This document shows positions 25,001-41,576 of a stretch of 64,000 nt of DNA, in pieces. This DNA is from Trichuris trichiura. Taxonomy: Eukaryota; Nematoda; Enoplea; Trichinellida; Trichuridae. Position 1 is the first letter of the stretch. Each line of letters starts with the position of its first letter. Under the pieces are notes generated by a model. It worked only from the letters and a program-made list of their open reading frames with translations. It made no database searches and was not told the origin of the DNA. The DNA is taken from assembly GCA_037903355.1 (NCBI GenBank), contig JBAJFE010000026.1, forward strand, positions 496,001-560,000. Direction: 5' to 3'. The position numbers and the translations under genes were made by a program.

Positions 25001-28000
25001 ACGTACAACTTATGATTCAAGCAATACTGTTAACATATTCAGCCTGGCTACGAAAGGGCGCTGGTTTGAATAATAATTTTTTGCTTTTTTCGCTGAATAG
25101 CTACCGTTCACTTTTTAGTGACGCAGTATCAGCATGCCATTTAGACGAGTGGTTTCAGCAATGTACAGTATTCCAGTTTAGTTATTTCTCTTACTTCAGT
25201 TACACCTTGTCTGAATGACCTTTGTACCTTCTTTGTGCTTCGCTATCGTACGCACCGCGGGCGGGAGCCTATTACATTGATGCCTTATCGTTCTGACGAA
25301 ACTGCTCTAATTGTTATGACCAAACAGCGGTCGTATGACTAGCATAATGACGTATAAACTATGACAAAACATTAATCAACCAAACGTTACCGTACGATGG
25401 AAAGCCACCGTCAAATTTGCCTACTACAAGCAAGCAAACCGCCTTCAACGAAATGGAACGATCGCTTTGGGGTTCCGTTTTGATTTCAAGCTGCCACATG
25501 CGGCTGCGTTAGGCAAAAAGCCGCCTAGTTATGTTACGTACTGAACATTCTATAATTGCAGATGCTATCTAGCCGAGCCGCTTTTGATTGCTCGCATAAA
25601 ACTCGCGCAAACGAAAAACTAACATTCCAATAGCATCCTACCACCTGAGCGGGTGATCACTTGTCACAAAATTCCCACTTAACGCGCGAACAACCAATCT
25701 TTGGGCGATCAAGCCTTAAGCAGACCTTTTATTAATAAACGACATGCAAAGCAAACTGGTGCACTATCGCGCATAGACTGAGAGGCTTAGACAAAAATAA
25801 CAAAGGTGCGTACGCGAATCCCGAATGATGAATCATACCTAAGTGCCTACCACCACTCCATTGCCTGGGTTTGTATAACGAGATATAAAATGGTTTAGTG
25901 AATATTCGAAACGCAGAAGGTTGCTAAATATTCCATAGACAGTTACTGCCTTTCTTGAGCAGCCATTAGGTTATCAGTTGGTCATTACGCGCTTGCCGCA
26001 CTATTGGCAAGGCCGCTTAGCGATGGGAGAGACCAACCGAATGGTGCATTTATCATTCATTCACCGTCAAGGGGATAAGTAAAGTTTCGTAGGGTTTAAA
26101 TCAATCTCCGTCACCATTAGTGGCGGGTGCGTTCAAAGACGCAGATCGTTTTTCCCATTTGGTAAACAGTTACGCAAAGAATACTGGGCAATACACGGCT
26201 CGCAAGAAGCTCGGTAGATCCGATCAGCGCAGTGACAGTTTCGTAATGCAGAGCCGAACGGATACACCTTTTGTCGAGTAAGGTTTAAAGCATCTCGGAA
26301 CATGCTGGCTGCAAACGGCCAGACAGCAGCGTTTCGCTTCGCAACTGGCCATGAACGCTATGAAACAATCTCCGCGGGAACAGACTTGCTTTTTTCTATC
26401 ACCCACGCAAACGAATGCTCACTTTTTCGATTGGCCATTAAAAAAAGGGACCAAAACTTTGCGAACCCTGTTGACGAGAAAGCGCAGATCGCGTCTGACG
26501 ATAAGAAGGTCCTGTCGCCGGCTCTGCAGCTCCAGTCGTCTGATACCGTATACTAGCAGCTCCCATTTTGATTTGCATACAAATAAAAGACCCGTAATGA
26601 ACACTAGGTAGAACTAGGACACCGGTGGCATTTGGCGCGCGAACAATTAGTTCCTTTTTTGGAAAGGAACCGCCCTTTCGCGATGGAATTCAACTCCTAC
26701 GCGGCAAGACGACAGCTAACTGTCACTCGTATTGTTGGAAAAGGTTTAAAAAATGATCAATATTCATTTAATGCCACGTCAGGAACAATTAGTGCCAGTT
26801 GCACAGACGGGTACCCCGGTGCGACGGACTCATGGCTGACATATGTCCATGGCGCCTTTCCCGCCAACAATGACATCAGCTCGTAGGAGAACGGTTAAGC
26901 GTGAAATGTCGCAAGGGAAGAGCCAAGGCCAAAGGGAAAATAACGCGCTGGACATCCGATGGTCTTTGTTACGCTTCGCTGGCCAACTTGCAAAGAATGG
27001 ATCGTCGTCATTGGAAAGGCCAACCGCGCTTGGAAGAGCGTTTGAAAAAGTTGAAAATAAGCTTCCTTTAGGGGACGATGTCGTCGAGGCTGGAAAAGTT
27101 GCCCGCCTGCCTGGACGCCGTCATAATGACAAACGCTGCTCCGTTTTCAACAATTTACATTTCTCGCTAATATTTGAGCCAACAGATATTATCGCCGTCA
27201 AGTCACAACTCAATTTGTTTTATCTCCCCAAACGGCTGCCGGTGGAACATCACAAAATAGTAGGTAAAATGACGAGACAGATGGAAGTGAGTCTGAAGTT
27301 TTGATTGCTCCCTGTCGGCTAAACGCAGTCCAACTTATCCAAGGGTCAACATTGTGATACGGGCCCAAGTCAGCTGACGTCAACTGTATAATAAAGAGGG
27401 AGCTCGGAAGAGCGTAGTTTGGTATGGTTTTCAAGTTGCGCGTTGGCCAGCATGCAACAAGAGCAATGCTTTCCCAGATGCTTCAACCCTGAGCAAACAA
27501 GGTCTGACCATATGGTGGCACCATCGGCTCCCTGAGCGTAAATCTGCCCCGTCAAAACCCATCCGGTGTATACGCTTCAGTAACTATTCGATCCGCCTTA
27601 GTCGTGTCTGCATCATTTCTTCAGCCTAACGCGTAAGCACACACATATAATCGCCAAAGAGCAGATAATATCGCGCCGGTCAACTTACCCCCTCAGACGT
27701 CCGCTTGGAAAACGGAGAAGCAGAAGAAGACGAGACTACACATTGTAAATTACGTTCGCGCAGTCGAAGCGCGCATACCACTTCCGCTCTCTGCTTTTCT
27801 CCTCTTCATCATTGCCATCGACAAGGATGGTCATCGCTCCTTAAAACTTTGGCGGTTCGTCTTCGTCACTCGTCGTAGCTGGCTGTCACGAAGGGAAACC
27901 GCGTAGCGACATTTCTTCACCAAGATCGAAATCGCAAGATCAAACGTCGTCGGATTGGTTGGTCGACCGCACAGATAGAAAGAGTCACTTAGTGGGCACT

Positions 28001-31000
28001 GAGACTGCCTATGCACCAGCGTGGACGGAAAGCGAGCAAAAGAGATCCTATCACTTATCTGGGCATTTGAATCTTGAAAATAGTGGCCCCGCGTCGTGCT
28101 CCCAAAGTCTCGCACAGTCAGTGCGCCGCTGCAAGAACGTAAGTCGTAGTTGTTGGCTCATTCTCTGTCCCATCCATCTGTACCTTAGCAAAATGATGGC
28201 ATTCGCGGTAAGTCTTCATAGCTAACGTTTTTCCAAGCTCAGTATATACGTGCATGCTCTATGTTCTCAAAAGAAATTTCTGAAGGAAAAGCTCCATTCA
28301 TTGTAGCCTTATCAAAGAGGGTTCACTATGTATATAGCAATACTGTCCTTCCCTCAAGAGTCTCCCATTGGTCGCCCAAGAGTGCAGGCATGAAAAGCTG
28401 TCAAACTTTTTCTTCAAGCGCGTACAAAACATGCTAGCATTCATTGTGCATTCTACGATGGATTCATCATAGAGCCATTAAGCAAACTTAAGTTCTATGA
28501 ATTGTTACACATATAGGTTGAAAATTTAAAAATATAATCTTTCCCCGTATCACTTCTCGCTGCCACGTTAAGCGCTAAAAAGTTACCATGCAGCGTAACA
28601 ACCGAAACGAGATTCTTTTGCCCAAACGAATCGAGTCTTCGTAGATGCACCATTTCGGGACAGCTTTTTTAGGTTACGCAATCTCATTCTCGCTTTGCAG
28701 TTGTTGCCTACAAAAGCTACAGCATTAAAAAGTAATTATACAAACTTTCTTCATAGTTTTAGCCATTGCTCGTCAGGCAAAAAGGGTTTGTAAGGCTTGT
28801 TAGACTTTAAGTATGCAAAATTGTAGCTCAAAGTCAGTTGCTTGTCTCGTGATTGCGCGGATTATTGCTTGGAGCCTAAATGCGTCAACAGCATTTCAAT
28901 GACATGCAATCTCGGGCATACGGTAATGAACACCGGCAAACGACAGTGCGTGCGTAAAATCGGCAAGATAAGGTGGATTTTTGACGGGATGTAGAAAAGC
29001 TGGGCGGGGCTGTTTCCAAAAAATTGAACAAACTTCCTCGGACGTACGTCACGTCTAGCTTATCAATGACTGTTCCCAGCGACAGGCAGGCGACAACGCC
29101 GGCTAAAAATCAGTTGAGCAATCACCACCCTCCGCGTTGCTGCATTTTCTAAGATGTTGGGTGGGTAAAAAAGCACAAAGCAAAAAAGTCGCACGCACAC
29201 AGTGTGATTATGGTGAAACACTTCGCCTTGGAAGAGAGAGAGAGACGCGACGTTTCGCTGCACATTGCCCTCTGGCTGAACGCTGACGGCTATGCGGCTA
29301 TGAACGGAAGTTTTGTCCAACAGGAAAACTTGTTCCGTACCGCCCAACTTGTCAGCATAGCAATCCCCTAAGCGGCTCACTTTGCTCCCGCAACCAAAGT
29401 CGTCGTCGACATTTTCAATTCACTAACTGGCGAAGGAGAGAACAACTCTGCTTTTCCGGTAAGAGCAATTTTGTCGTATTGCGCTCACTTGTGGGTGCGC
29501 TACAGCGTGCGCGCACACACGTTAAGGGAACGAATAAGGACGTCCGCTTTTGGCAGCCTGATTTCCCAAACTGGCTACGTCGAACAGCGTAAATCAACCG
29601 GTCAAGTAGAGGCCACTCCTCTGCACGCGTCCATCGTGAGGGTGCGCCCATCAGTACAGTATACCCTTAAGGCATACGGTATAAATTGATTCGCCCACCG
29701 GCCGGCAGCTACTTTTCCGTCGCTCAATTGGCTTACGTAAATGAGCTTGCCAAACCGAGCTGGCCGGCAAAGTTTGCTAGCGCGCGCTTGCCCATAATCC
29801 GCCGAAAATTCTCCATCTTTGCTGCTGGAATGACGCGCTACTTGTAGCATCATCGCTTGGCGGCATTGATTTCCAAATCGAACGCATTTGGCGATCAATT
29901 AGTCAGGACAACCCGACGTTGGATTGCCGTCGTTAGGACCCAACCGAGCGACTACCAACACGCCTAAACTCTTTCTTCTCCCCTCCGCGTAGTATACTGT
30001 AAAGATGACCATTTTAGGCGATTGGCAAAATGAGCTTGTAGTAGTAGTAGTAGCAGTGTGGGCCCAAAACTTTCAAAAAGCGCCTAGTTAGTTGGCCGAG
30101 GGCAAGAATAGTTTTCATTTTGTCAACAAGGGCTACCTGAAGTTGACGGCTCAGTTCGGTCGACTTCAAGGAGCGCCACTTCAATGGGACACCTTGTCGA
30201 CGAGAGAGAGAACTGCCTGCGGCTTATGCGGAAGAATTTATCAAATGTGACAATGATTAATTTGGAACGGTACAGCTTGCGCAGTGACCGGGTCGGCGCG
30301 CCTCCCTATGAGCAAAGAGCGGGCGAGCGCGCGACAGGCCGTTGGATTGCTTTATTGGGAAGGTGGTGCCGAGGCCCCGGGCTTCGTACGCTTTAACAAC
30401 CAATGATCAATCATCCCTAATTCAACCCATTAAAAGTGAAAACAATGCGCTTCATCACGGAGGCTCACGGCCGCAAAAGTCACCGGCTTCCCGGCGACAG
30501 CGTAATTGTCGTCTGAGGGTTTAACCTGTCACAAAATGACAGAGCATATCAAAAAGGTACGAAGGGCAGTACATAGCCTGGCGGAACGTTTTATTGCGGC
30601 GCCTATCGTTTTGCAGGCTCCGCGGAATTTCTGCTTGTCCATCATAATGACAGATTGGTCACCTTGAACCTCACTGGTCTTCTCTCTACGCGGAGAAAGA
30701 AGGCTCGTCTCTGCCGTCGGGTGAACGCATTCTCTCTATGACGTGTACGTGTAACCCTCCCTAGTTTGGCTCCTTTTGCATCAAAATGTTCTTCAGGAAC
30801 AGGCTCACTGTGTGAACCGCGGCGGTGTCGCTTGCAATTCTGGACAACTCGTCAATTGCGCGCCTACCTGTACGCATTGATCAATGGGCGCTTTTGTCTT
30901 TCTAATTTTGTCCCACTTTAATGAGGGCTTCGAGTCAAGCGACCGCCTATATACGCTGAGCACGTCCGCGCGCGCGCAACCAAGTCACTTTTAGATAGCC

Positions 31001-32916
31001 GGAAAAAAAAATTTCAACCTTTACCATGCGGAACCAGTCAGACCAATCACGCAAGAGCGCGTCAACTTTTATCGGTCGGCATAAAGGGAAAAAATAAAAA
31101 CAATCGCTTATTCGGGATTAGTTTGCGCGCGTGCCGCCGTCAGCCGCGCTGGTGATCTTTTGTTGTTACGGTAAATTGTTGTGTTGTTCTCTTCGGGAGA
31201 GGAATCAAAGCTCGGCAACTTGGCTGCGCGCGCTCGTCCATTCGGAGCACCCGTTTGTCGTCAGTGCCAGCTTTGACGCTTCGCCAAAGTTGCAAAAAGG
31301 CGTGAGCCAAAACAAAAGCTCTTATCGCAGGCAACCATCGCGACCAAGCTCGCTTATAGCCAGCCGGCTGTCGTGTCACAGAGACGACAACGCTTCTTCT
31401 TCTTCTTCTTACGTGTTCAGTTCAATTGGTGAAGCGCCAATTTTTCTGTTGGACAAAATCAGTTGCCATTGACCATTCATCGGGTGAGACATCTTAATCC
31501 TTGCTTTACGTAAACAGGCTATATGAGACTATAAGGAAGTGGCTAATTTATTCACGCCTTCAACGTCATGCAAACATAGCCGCCGCCAACATGCTTCAAC
31601 CGGATGCACTATCTCAAAGTGATCACGCCTCTTGTCATTGGCTCTGTTCGCCAATTTCTAAACTTTTGACAGCACGTACAACGCTTTGGACAGGTTTTCC
31701 CTTTGTTTAATGTCTGCTTAGTGAAATCTACGCTCTAAGCAGCTGTTAACATTACCGCCACCGCGCTATTTATTATTTGAGATTTTGATCAGCTGTTTCA
31801 TCTCCTTAACGGAAAGATGTGATCCAAGTTCAAAACCCGCCAACCAAATACGGACAGCTCAAGCCGGCAATTTCGTAATCAATTCGTATAAAAGTTGAAC
31901 TTTGCCCAATTGAAATTTTTGGCGCGGGCACGCGCGCGCGCGCGCCTAAAGGGCACCTTTTCGAAAGTTGGAAATAGGCTCGCGCGCGCGCGAGCACGCA
32001 ACAGTTGAGCTTTTTTGTGGGCCTTCTCGCTCTTTTTATGCCAACTTGAGCAGTCACGTTCAGCAGCAGCAGAAGCAGTAAGCAGCGGCGGCAGCGACGA
32101 CTACGACGATGACACAAAAATGAATCAGCGCAACAAGAGCCCAAGCAGCCCGCGGCAAGTCGGCGCAAGGCAAGGGTTGACGGCAGTGCTTGAAACCGTT
32201 TTCAACGCCTTAACATTGACCAGCGAGGAAAAAGTTTCGACGAGACGCCGGTCCAAGGCATCTTTAGCGTGGCGCTCCCGCTCGCCTCCCGTTGTCTTAT
32301 TGGTTCAAAGGAGTCACGTGCCGGAACGTCATTGGCCCGTCACCATTCCTCGCTTGCATTATCGGCAGCATAACGGTTTTCGTCAATTTCAATCTGTCAT
32401 CCTCGCATTTCGCCGCCGCTACTGCTCTCTCCACTGGAAAGGCCGGTCGCGACGATAGCGAACTTTCTCATCTAATCAAAGCGTGTCATCGTAATCTGGT
32501 AAGTGAGGAAGAGCAGCTCAGGAATGCGCGCCCTTTGAGACCAAGGAAAGCCCTTAGCGTTCCATTTGAATAAGGAAATAATAGCCTAACCCCAATGGGG
32601 TCAATGGTTAGGCGTTTATTAGCTCAAAATATCCGCCGCCACGCCATTTCCCGCCTTAGGTATGCAGTTATGTTGGCTAAAAATTAGAACCTATCCTATT
32701 CGTGGGAACAAATTGTCTACGTCAGTCAATCACCCTCTCCGAGAATGGCCGATTGTCAAACAAGCGGCGCCTGCGCTTCGGGGAAGATAGATAAGGAAGA
32801 AGGAACGTCAAAGGCGGTCTCGTTGAGTCGCTTTTAGCCGGCTCAAAAAAGGCGCCAACGATATGTATTTGTGTGCGCGCGTACAACGGTGCGTTTGTTT
32901 TTTTAGACCAACAATA
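22093..32916. other. Gene-poor stretch of about 10.8 kb
   Basis: I see no supported gene. The left half (22.3-25.3 kb) is AT-rich with scattered ORFs on both strands. The right half is more GC-rich and carries alternating CG tracts (30967-30977, 31931-31946, 31981-31992), a GTA run at about 30040-30055, and an 8 bp stem GCCTAACC/GGTTAGGC at 32584-32613. A splice acceptor (TTTTTTTAG, ending 32906) just before the GATA start codon implies that a 5' untranslated exon of the GATA gene lies somewhere in this stretch. The rest is probably regulatory DNA of the flanking genes. Confidence 0.45.
31931..31992. repeat. Alternating CG tracts
   Basis: Two pure alternating CG runs, at 31931-31946 and 31981-31992, lie about 0.9 kb upstream of the GATA start codon. 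A shorter one is at 30967-30977 and another at 63296-63311. Such runs are rare by chance and can adopt Z-DNA. Confidence 0.75.
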
Positions 32917-37026
<4,110 letters not shown>

Positions 37027-40000
37027 ACGTCTGCTGTGCCCTCTGTGTTGCACAAAAAAGGCGCGTTTGCTCGCCTTCTCAACTGAGCTTTACGTGTACT
37101 ATCAGCCGCCCTTAGGAGGTGAACACTTTATTCGTTTTGAATTTAAACAACATCCAACTTATATACAACACTTTAAAAAAGGGGCGCTGAGGGGTTCGTC
37201 CCAGTTGAGTGATCGCGTTGCTGGCAGTGACCGAAATTTGTCGTTTTATTTTCCGACAGTTCGATCGACCCGAAACGCGTTGCTCTTTTTTCCCCTCACT
37301 TCGTTTACGGCCTTCCTTTTTTCTTTGTCTTTCTCTCTCTTTCGCCGTTGCCGTCACTTTTCAAAACTCCGTTGGGCCTTTCTCGTTTGGACATTTTTGT
37401 ACAAAGTAGCCTTGTCTCGGCAGCAGCCGTCGCCGCTTCAAACCTTCTATGCGTCGTACCTTCTTCATTTTTTTTAAATGTAGAGATTTCCTACGGTTAC
37501 GAGCCCCTATTTTCCCGATGGTGATGATGCCAACCGACCTTTCTCGCTTGAAGAGAAGAGAGCATTTTCGCCTAACGCTGCTGGGGCAATGCCTTATTAT
37601 TCGTACGTTGCTTCCGTTGACGTTTCCAACCTTACCCTTTATGACCGTGAAGCGACGGCGGGTCGTATTGTTTCAGTGAATACAAGTGCCATTGATGTAC
37701 ATAAACGCTTTTGCAAAACGATAAGTGCCACCGAACGGGGTTGACATTTCCTGAGAGCATTTTCAATGCAAAAAGACAATTGAAACCGACAGCGCATTCA
37801 CCGTACAATGGCCGCGTCGTCAACTAGTAACCGAAGCGAGCTACGTGAGGCTGAGGTGGTGCCAAAAGCTGAATGACAACTAAGAAGTTGACAACTAGAA
37901 ACCGGACTGATTAGAAGCTTCCCTTCGTACAGTGGCCCTATTTCGCGAGCTGGTCAAAGAGAACACTTATACTAACGGGTTTCGGAACGTTTAAGTAACA
38001 GCCTACATGAGCTAACTACAATTTAAAAAAAAGACTTCGCAACTAACAAGTAATTGGGCATAAAATGAGGATGTGGTTGTCGTAACGATAAATTATAGAG
38101 CAGAAAATCAAGAATAGCAACTAAAGCTGTCTGAAAGTTCGCAGCCAATGGGAGCTGAGCCATAAAACTACAACACGCCGCCAAAGATTCGAATAAACGA
38201 CGAACAAAACTTCTAAAATCGATAAAAGGCGCTAACGACAGATGGCTAATAATGCGAAAATGCTAACCCCATGGAAACGATCCATCCAAGGACAGATAGA
38301 AATGCTGATACAGAGGCTAAATGCAAAACTGAATCTGAATGAATACATATGAGGATCCCCTAAGGGTGACTATTCAGTGGGAATGTGAATGCTGGCTTTG
38401 TAAACACAGTTGGCTATTGCTAGGCAAAATGTGGGCAATAAAAACTTAATCGATTAACAGAATCTTCGTGTGAGCCAACGAAGAAGTAAAGACGACGTTC
38501 TAACGAGGGATTGCAAAAGCCTTTTCACATAAAGCTTTCTAAGTCCAAATTTTTGCTCATTCTTTTATTAATGCACTGTTGGGATTAACTACAACCGTGA
38601 GGGCAATAATGCTTGTGGGAGATATAGTGTTCTCAGCTTACTACGTGTAGGACAAAGGAAAGTCAGAATTGTTCAAGTTTGCACAAGTATACACAGCTTC
38701 TGATGGAATAACTGAATGAGCTGCAATCAAGGATGTGCTAGCATGAGAGAGAAAATTTTCAAAGGCACAAAGTTAGGAAATTGAAAATGATTCTTTCCCT
38801 CATATATTAGTACGGCACTGCTTTACGTCTTTCAAATGAAGGCGTATGAAAATAGGTAAAAGCATAACCTTGGCAACGCCATTCAGCATGAGGCACATTC
38901 CTCCATTCTATTACTTCTACGGGCTTTGCCAGTATACAATAACAATGATAAAAGTCTGAAGATTGAATCTTGCCGTTCTTTTGCTGTGATGGTAACTGCC
39001 CAACTATGTTCACTGTTAAAACAGTGGATGTTGGAATACGGTTCAATTGAAAAGCAGATCATTTTTTCAGGGTTGGCAAGAACAGAAAAATGCGCTTCCC
39101 TCAATGAGCAAACAGGCGGATGATAGGTGTTATGAATATTAAACTGCAAAACCCTAACTGCGTCTCGCCCGGCTAACCATAATTAGCATAATGGAGAAAA
39201 GGTAAAGACGAAATTTGAATTCAACTTATTTCCCTTACATTTGCAAGTACGATCCATTAAGTGCTGGAAGCTTAAATGGGAAACAGATTATGACGTCACA
39301 GGGACCACTACAACGAAAAACACTTTTATTAACGGCATAAACGATCATAATGGATACTTGAACTGCCTGCGGGTCATCTGGCGCGGAAGTAGTAATCATG
39401 AGCGGAAAGGCTAAAAATGTCCATTTATGCATAATTGTGAATGACGAACGTACAGCCATAGTAAACAACATTGCCTGAAGGCAACTGATACGACCTGCGT
39501 GAGCGATAAAAAGACAAATTTTTCAGCTTTCATTGACTCACTGAATTCATGAAGTTTTAAGACGACAACGATCGAAATGCGAGCTATCAGTTCTTGCTAG
39601 GCGAAAATAACTTCTTAGATGCTGCTAAGAAGAGGATTATATTTACTTCTGATGTTCCCGACAGTCAAATATTAATACACTGTATGAAACGATGCTGAAA
39701 ATCTTAAAGAACACTACTTATGCGGAACTGGCAACAGAAACAAGCTGTTTGCAGCAGAAGAATCAGGAACATCAAACAGCGGACGAAAATCCAATCAAAA
39801 TATAGCCCTCGTAAAATGAATCACATATTAGGAGAAATGTGCTGTCTACTTTCGAAATGTCATCTAAAAATTTGCATACAACTAAAACAGAGAAACTGTA
39901 TGGTTTATTTTCCGTTGCCAATCGCTAACGTGACGAAATGCCTACACGCATGCTTACGCATTGAACTAACTGGAAGTCGGAAGATTAAAATTCATTCCGC

Positions 40001-41576
40001 AGACCAAAAATTGCGCGGAGCAGAGTACGCACACCTTTGAGAGCAGTCTTAATCGTTGACCAATAAGAATCTGCCACGTAGGAATAGTTGACTATTTGTT
40101 GGACCGTTTGCCGGCAAAACAAATGCCGACAATTGAGTGAGAAACGATAAACGCCGCGCTATAATGGGATAACATTTTTTAAAACGCTCTCCTAAGCACG
40201 CATTAATTGCGGAGGTACTTGGCGCGTAAAAGTCGCCGCGTTTTAGACAATCGGCCAAAACCGGACTTGAAGGGCGTTCAGGTCGCTAACGTTGCCAAGG
40301 TTACGGCATAAAGTACGCATTTAATCTTAAGTGGAAAGGAAAACTTCGGCAGACCAAATATCTGACAAGGCGAAAGTGTTGCCCGGAATGGAGTGACGAA
40401 AAGTTGTCATGTCACACTTACGATGGATGCTCTGCCATAGATACGAGAACAAGTCTTTCATTCGACTTGTCCGTCATGGATTCACTCAGTGTCAAACTGC
40501 AACGCTATTAAATACGCAATGAAAGTATTTGAAGGCGTAAGGTATGAACAAGTGCCTGAAGGTCGCCAACTTCAACTTCACAAAACAATGGCAATCATTC
40601 AAGGCGGTATTTCATTGAGATTAAAAAAATCTGTCATTCTATAAATCTTTCGCAAGGATGACATGAGGTATGCAGCAAATGGCCTTGCTCCATCCTCTGC
40701 ACCGCCTGTGTACATACGTATTTGATAATAAACGTGCGTTCTATGCAAATAAGCAAAAATTTGAATAAAAAATGCTTCGGACAAACTTGATAATCGAAAT
40801 AGCATTTTCGCTTTTAGCTCAAAGGCGGGTTAGCTACTGCGCTGCATTTTGCGGGACGTAAGAATGGAAATTTTCAAACTTGATACAACAACGGAATGCA
40901 TGTTGCAAACTGTCTTTGCTAAGATGACCCAAATTGAAAAACGCAGCCAAAAAACAATATGTTCACCCGACGACCGGAGCGCCCATCCGTGAAAACGCTG
41001 CGAGGCAGCAATGCGGGTGACAAAACGCCCCCATCGAATGGTAGGTAACAAAAAATTTGCGGCCGTTGGAATTTCCAATTTGTCACTTCCATTAAAGGCA
41101 ATTGAAGAACTCAATTGGGTGAAGGAAAAATTGGAGACAACAAATTAGGCGCTCTCCTCTTTGCAAGGACGTTGGGACATTTGACGCGGGTTGGCAATTT
41201 AAAGCGAAAAGAAAAAGAACTAACCTCGTCAACAAAAAACAAGCAAACCACTTGAGCAACCACAGTATACCAATTGTTGACTGACTTTATCGGCCGGTAG
41301 AATAAAGCTGCATTCGATATTGGTGCTGTAAAAGAATTTTTAAAAAATAAGAATCAAAACTTTATCGTAAATAAAAATGTCAAGGCCGACTTGACAGATC
41401 ATATGGCAAATTGGACTGTCAGATAGCTGTTGAACAGTTCATTTCGCAACAGTCCGACAAAGGCGAACGATCAATTCATTCACCTCAAACGGACTCCATT
41501 CCCATATAAGGTGAAAGTCAACAAGGAACAAACAATTCACCAGAGGGCAATGACTGTTCGCACACGCAATGATGAG
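37027..41576. other. Gene-poor spacer between GATA and RPC3
   Basis: Holds the 3' flank of the GATA gene (an AATAAA-like site near 38436) and AT-rich sequence. Short ORFs at 38.8-39.5, 39.7-40.0 and 40.8-41.1 kb have no domain signatures and no coherent splice structure. I see nothing else. Confidence 0.45.

Noticed and set aside
31830..32458. Opposing ORFs upstream of the GATA gene
   Set aside because: Driven by CG, CAG and GGC repeats. A 5' untranslated exon may lie here, but coding is not supported.
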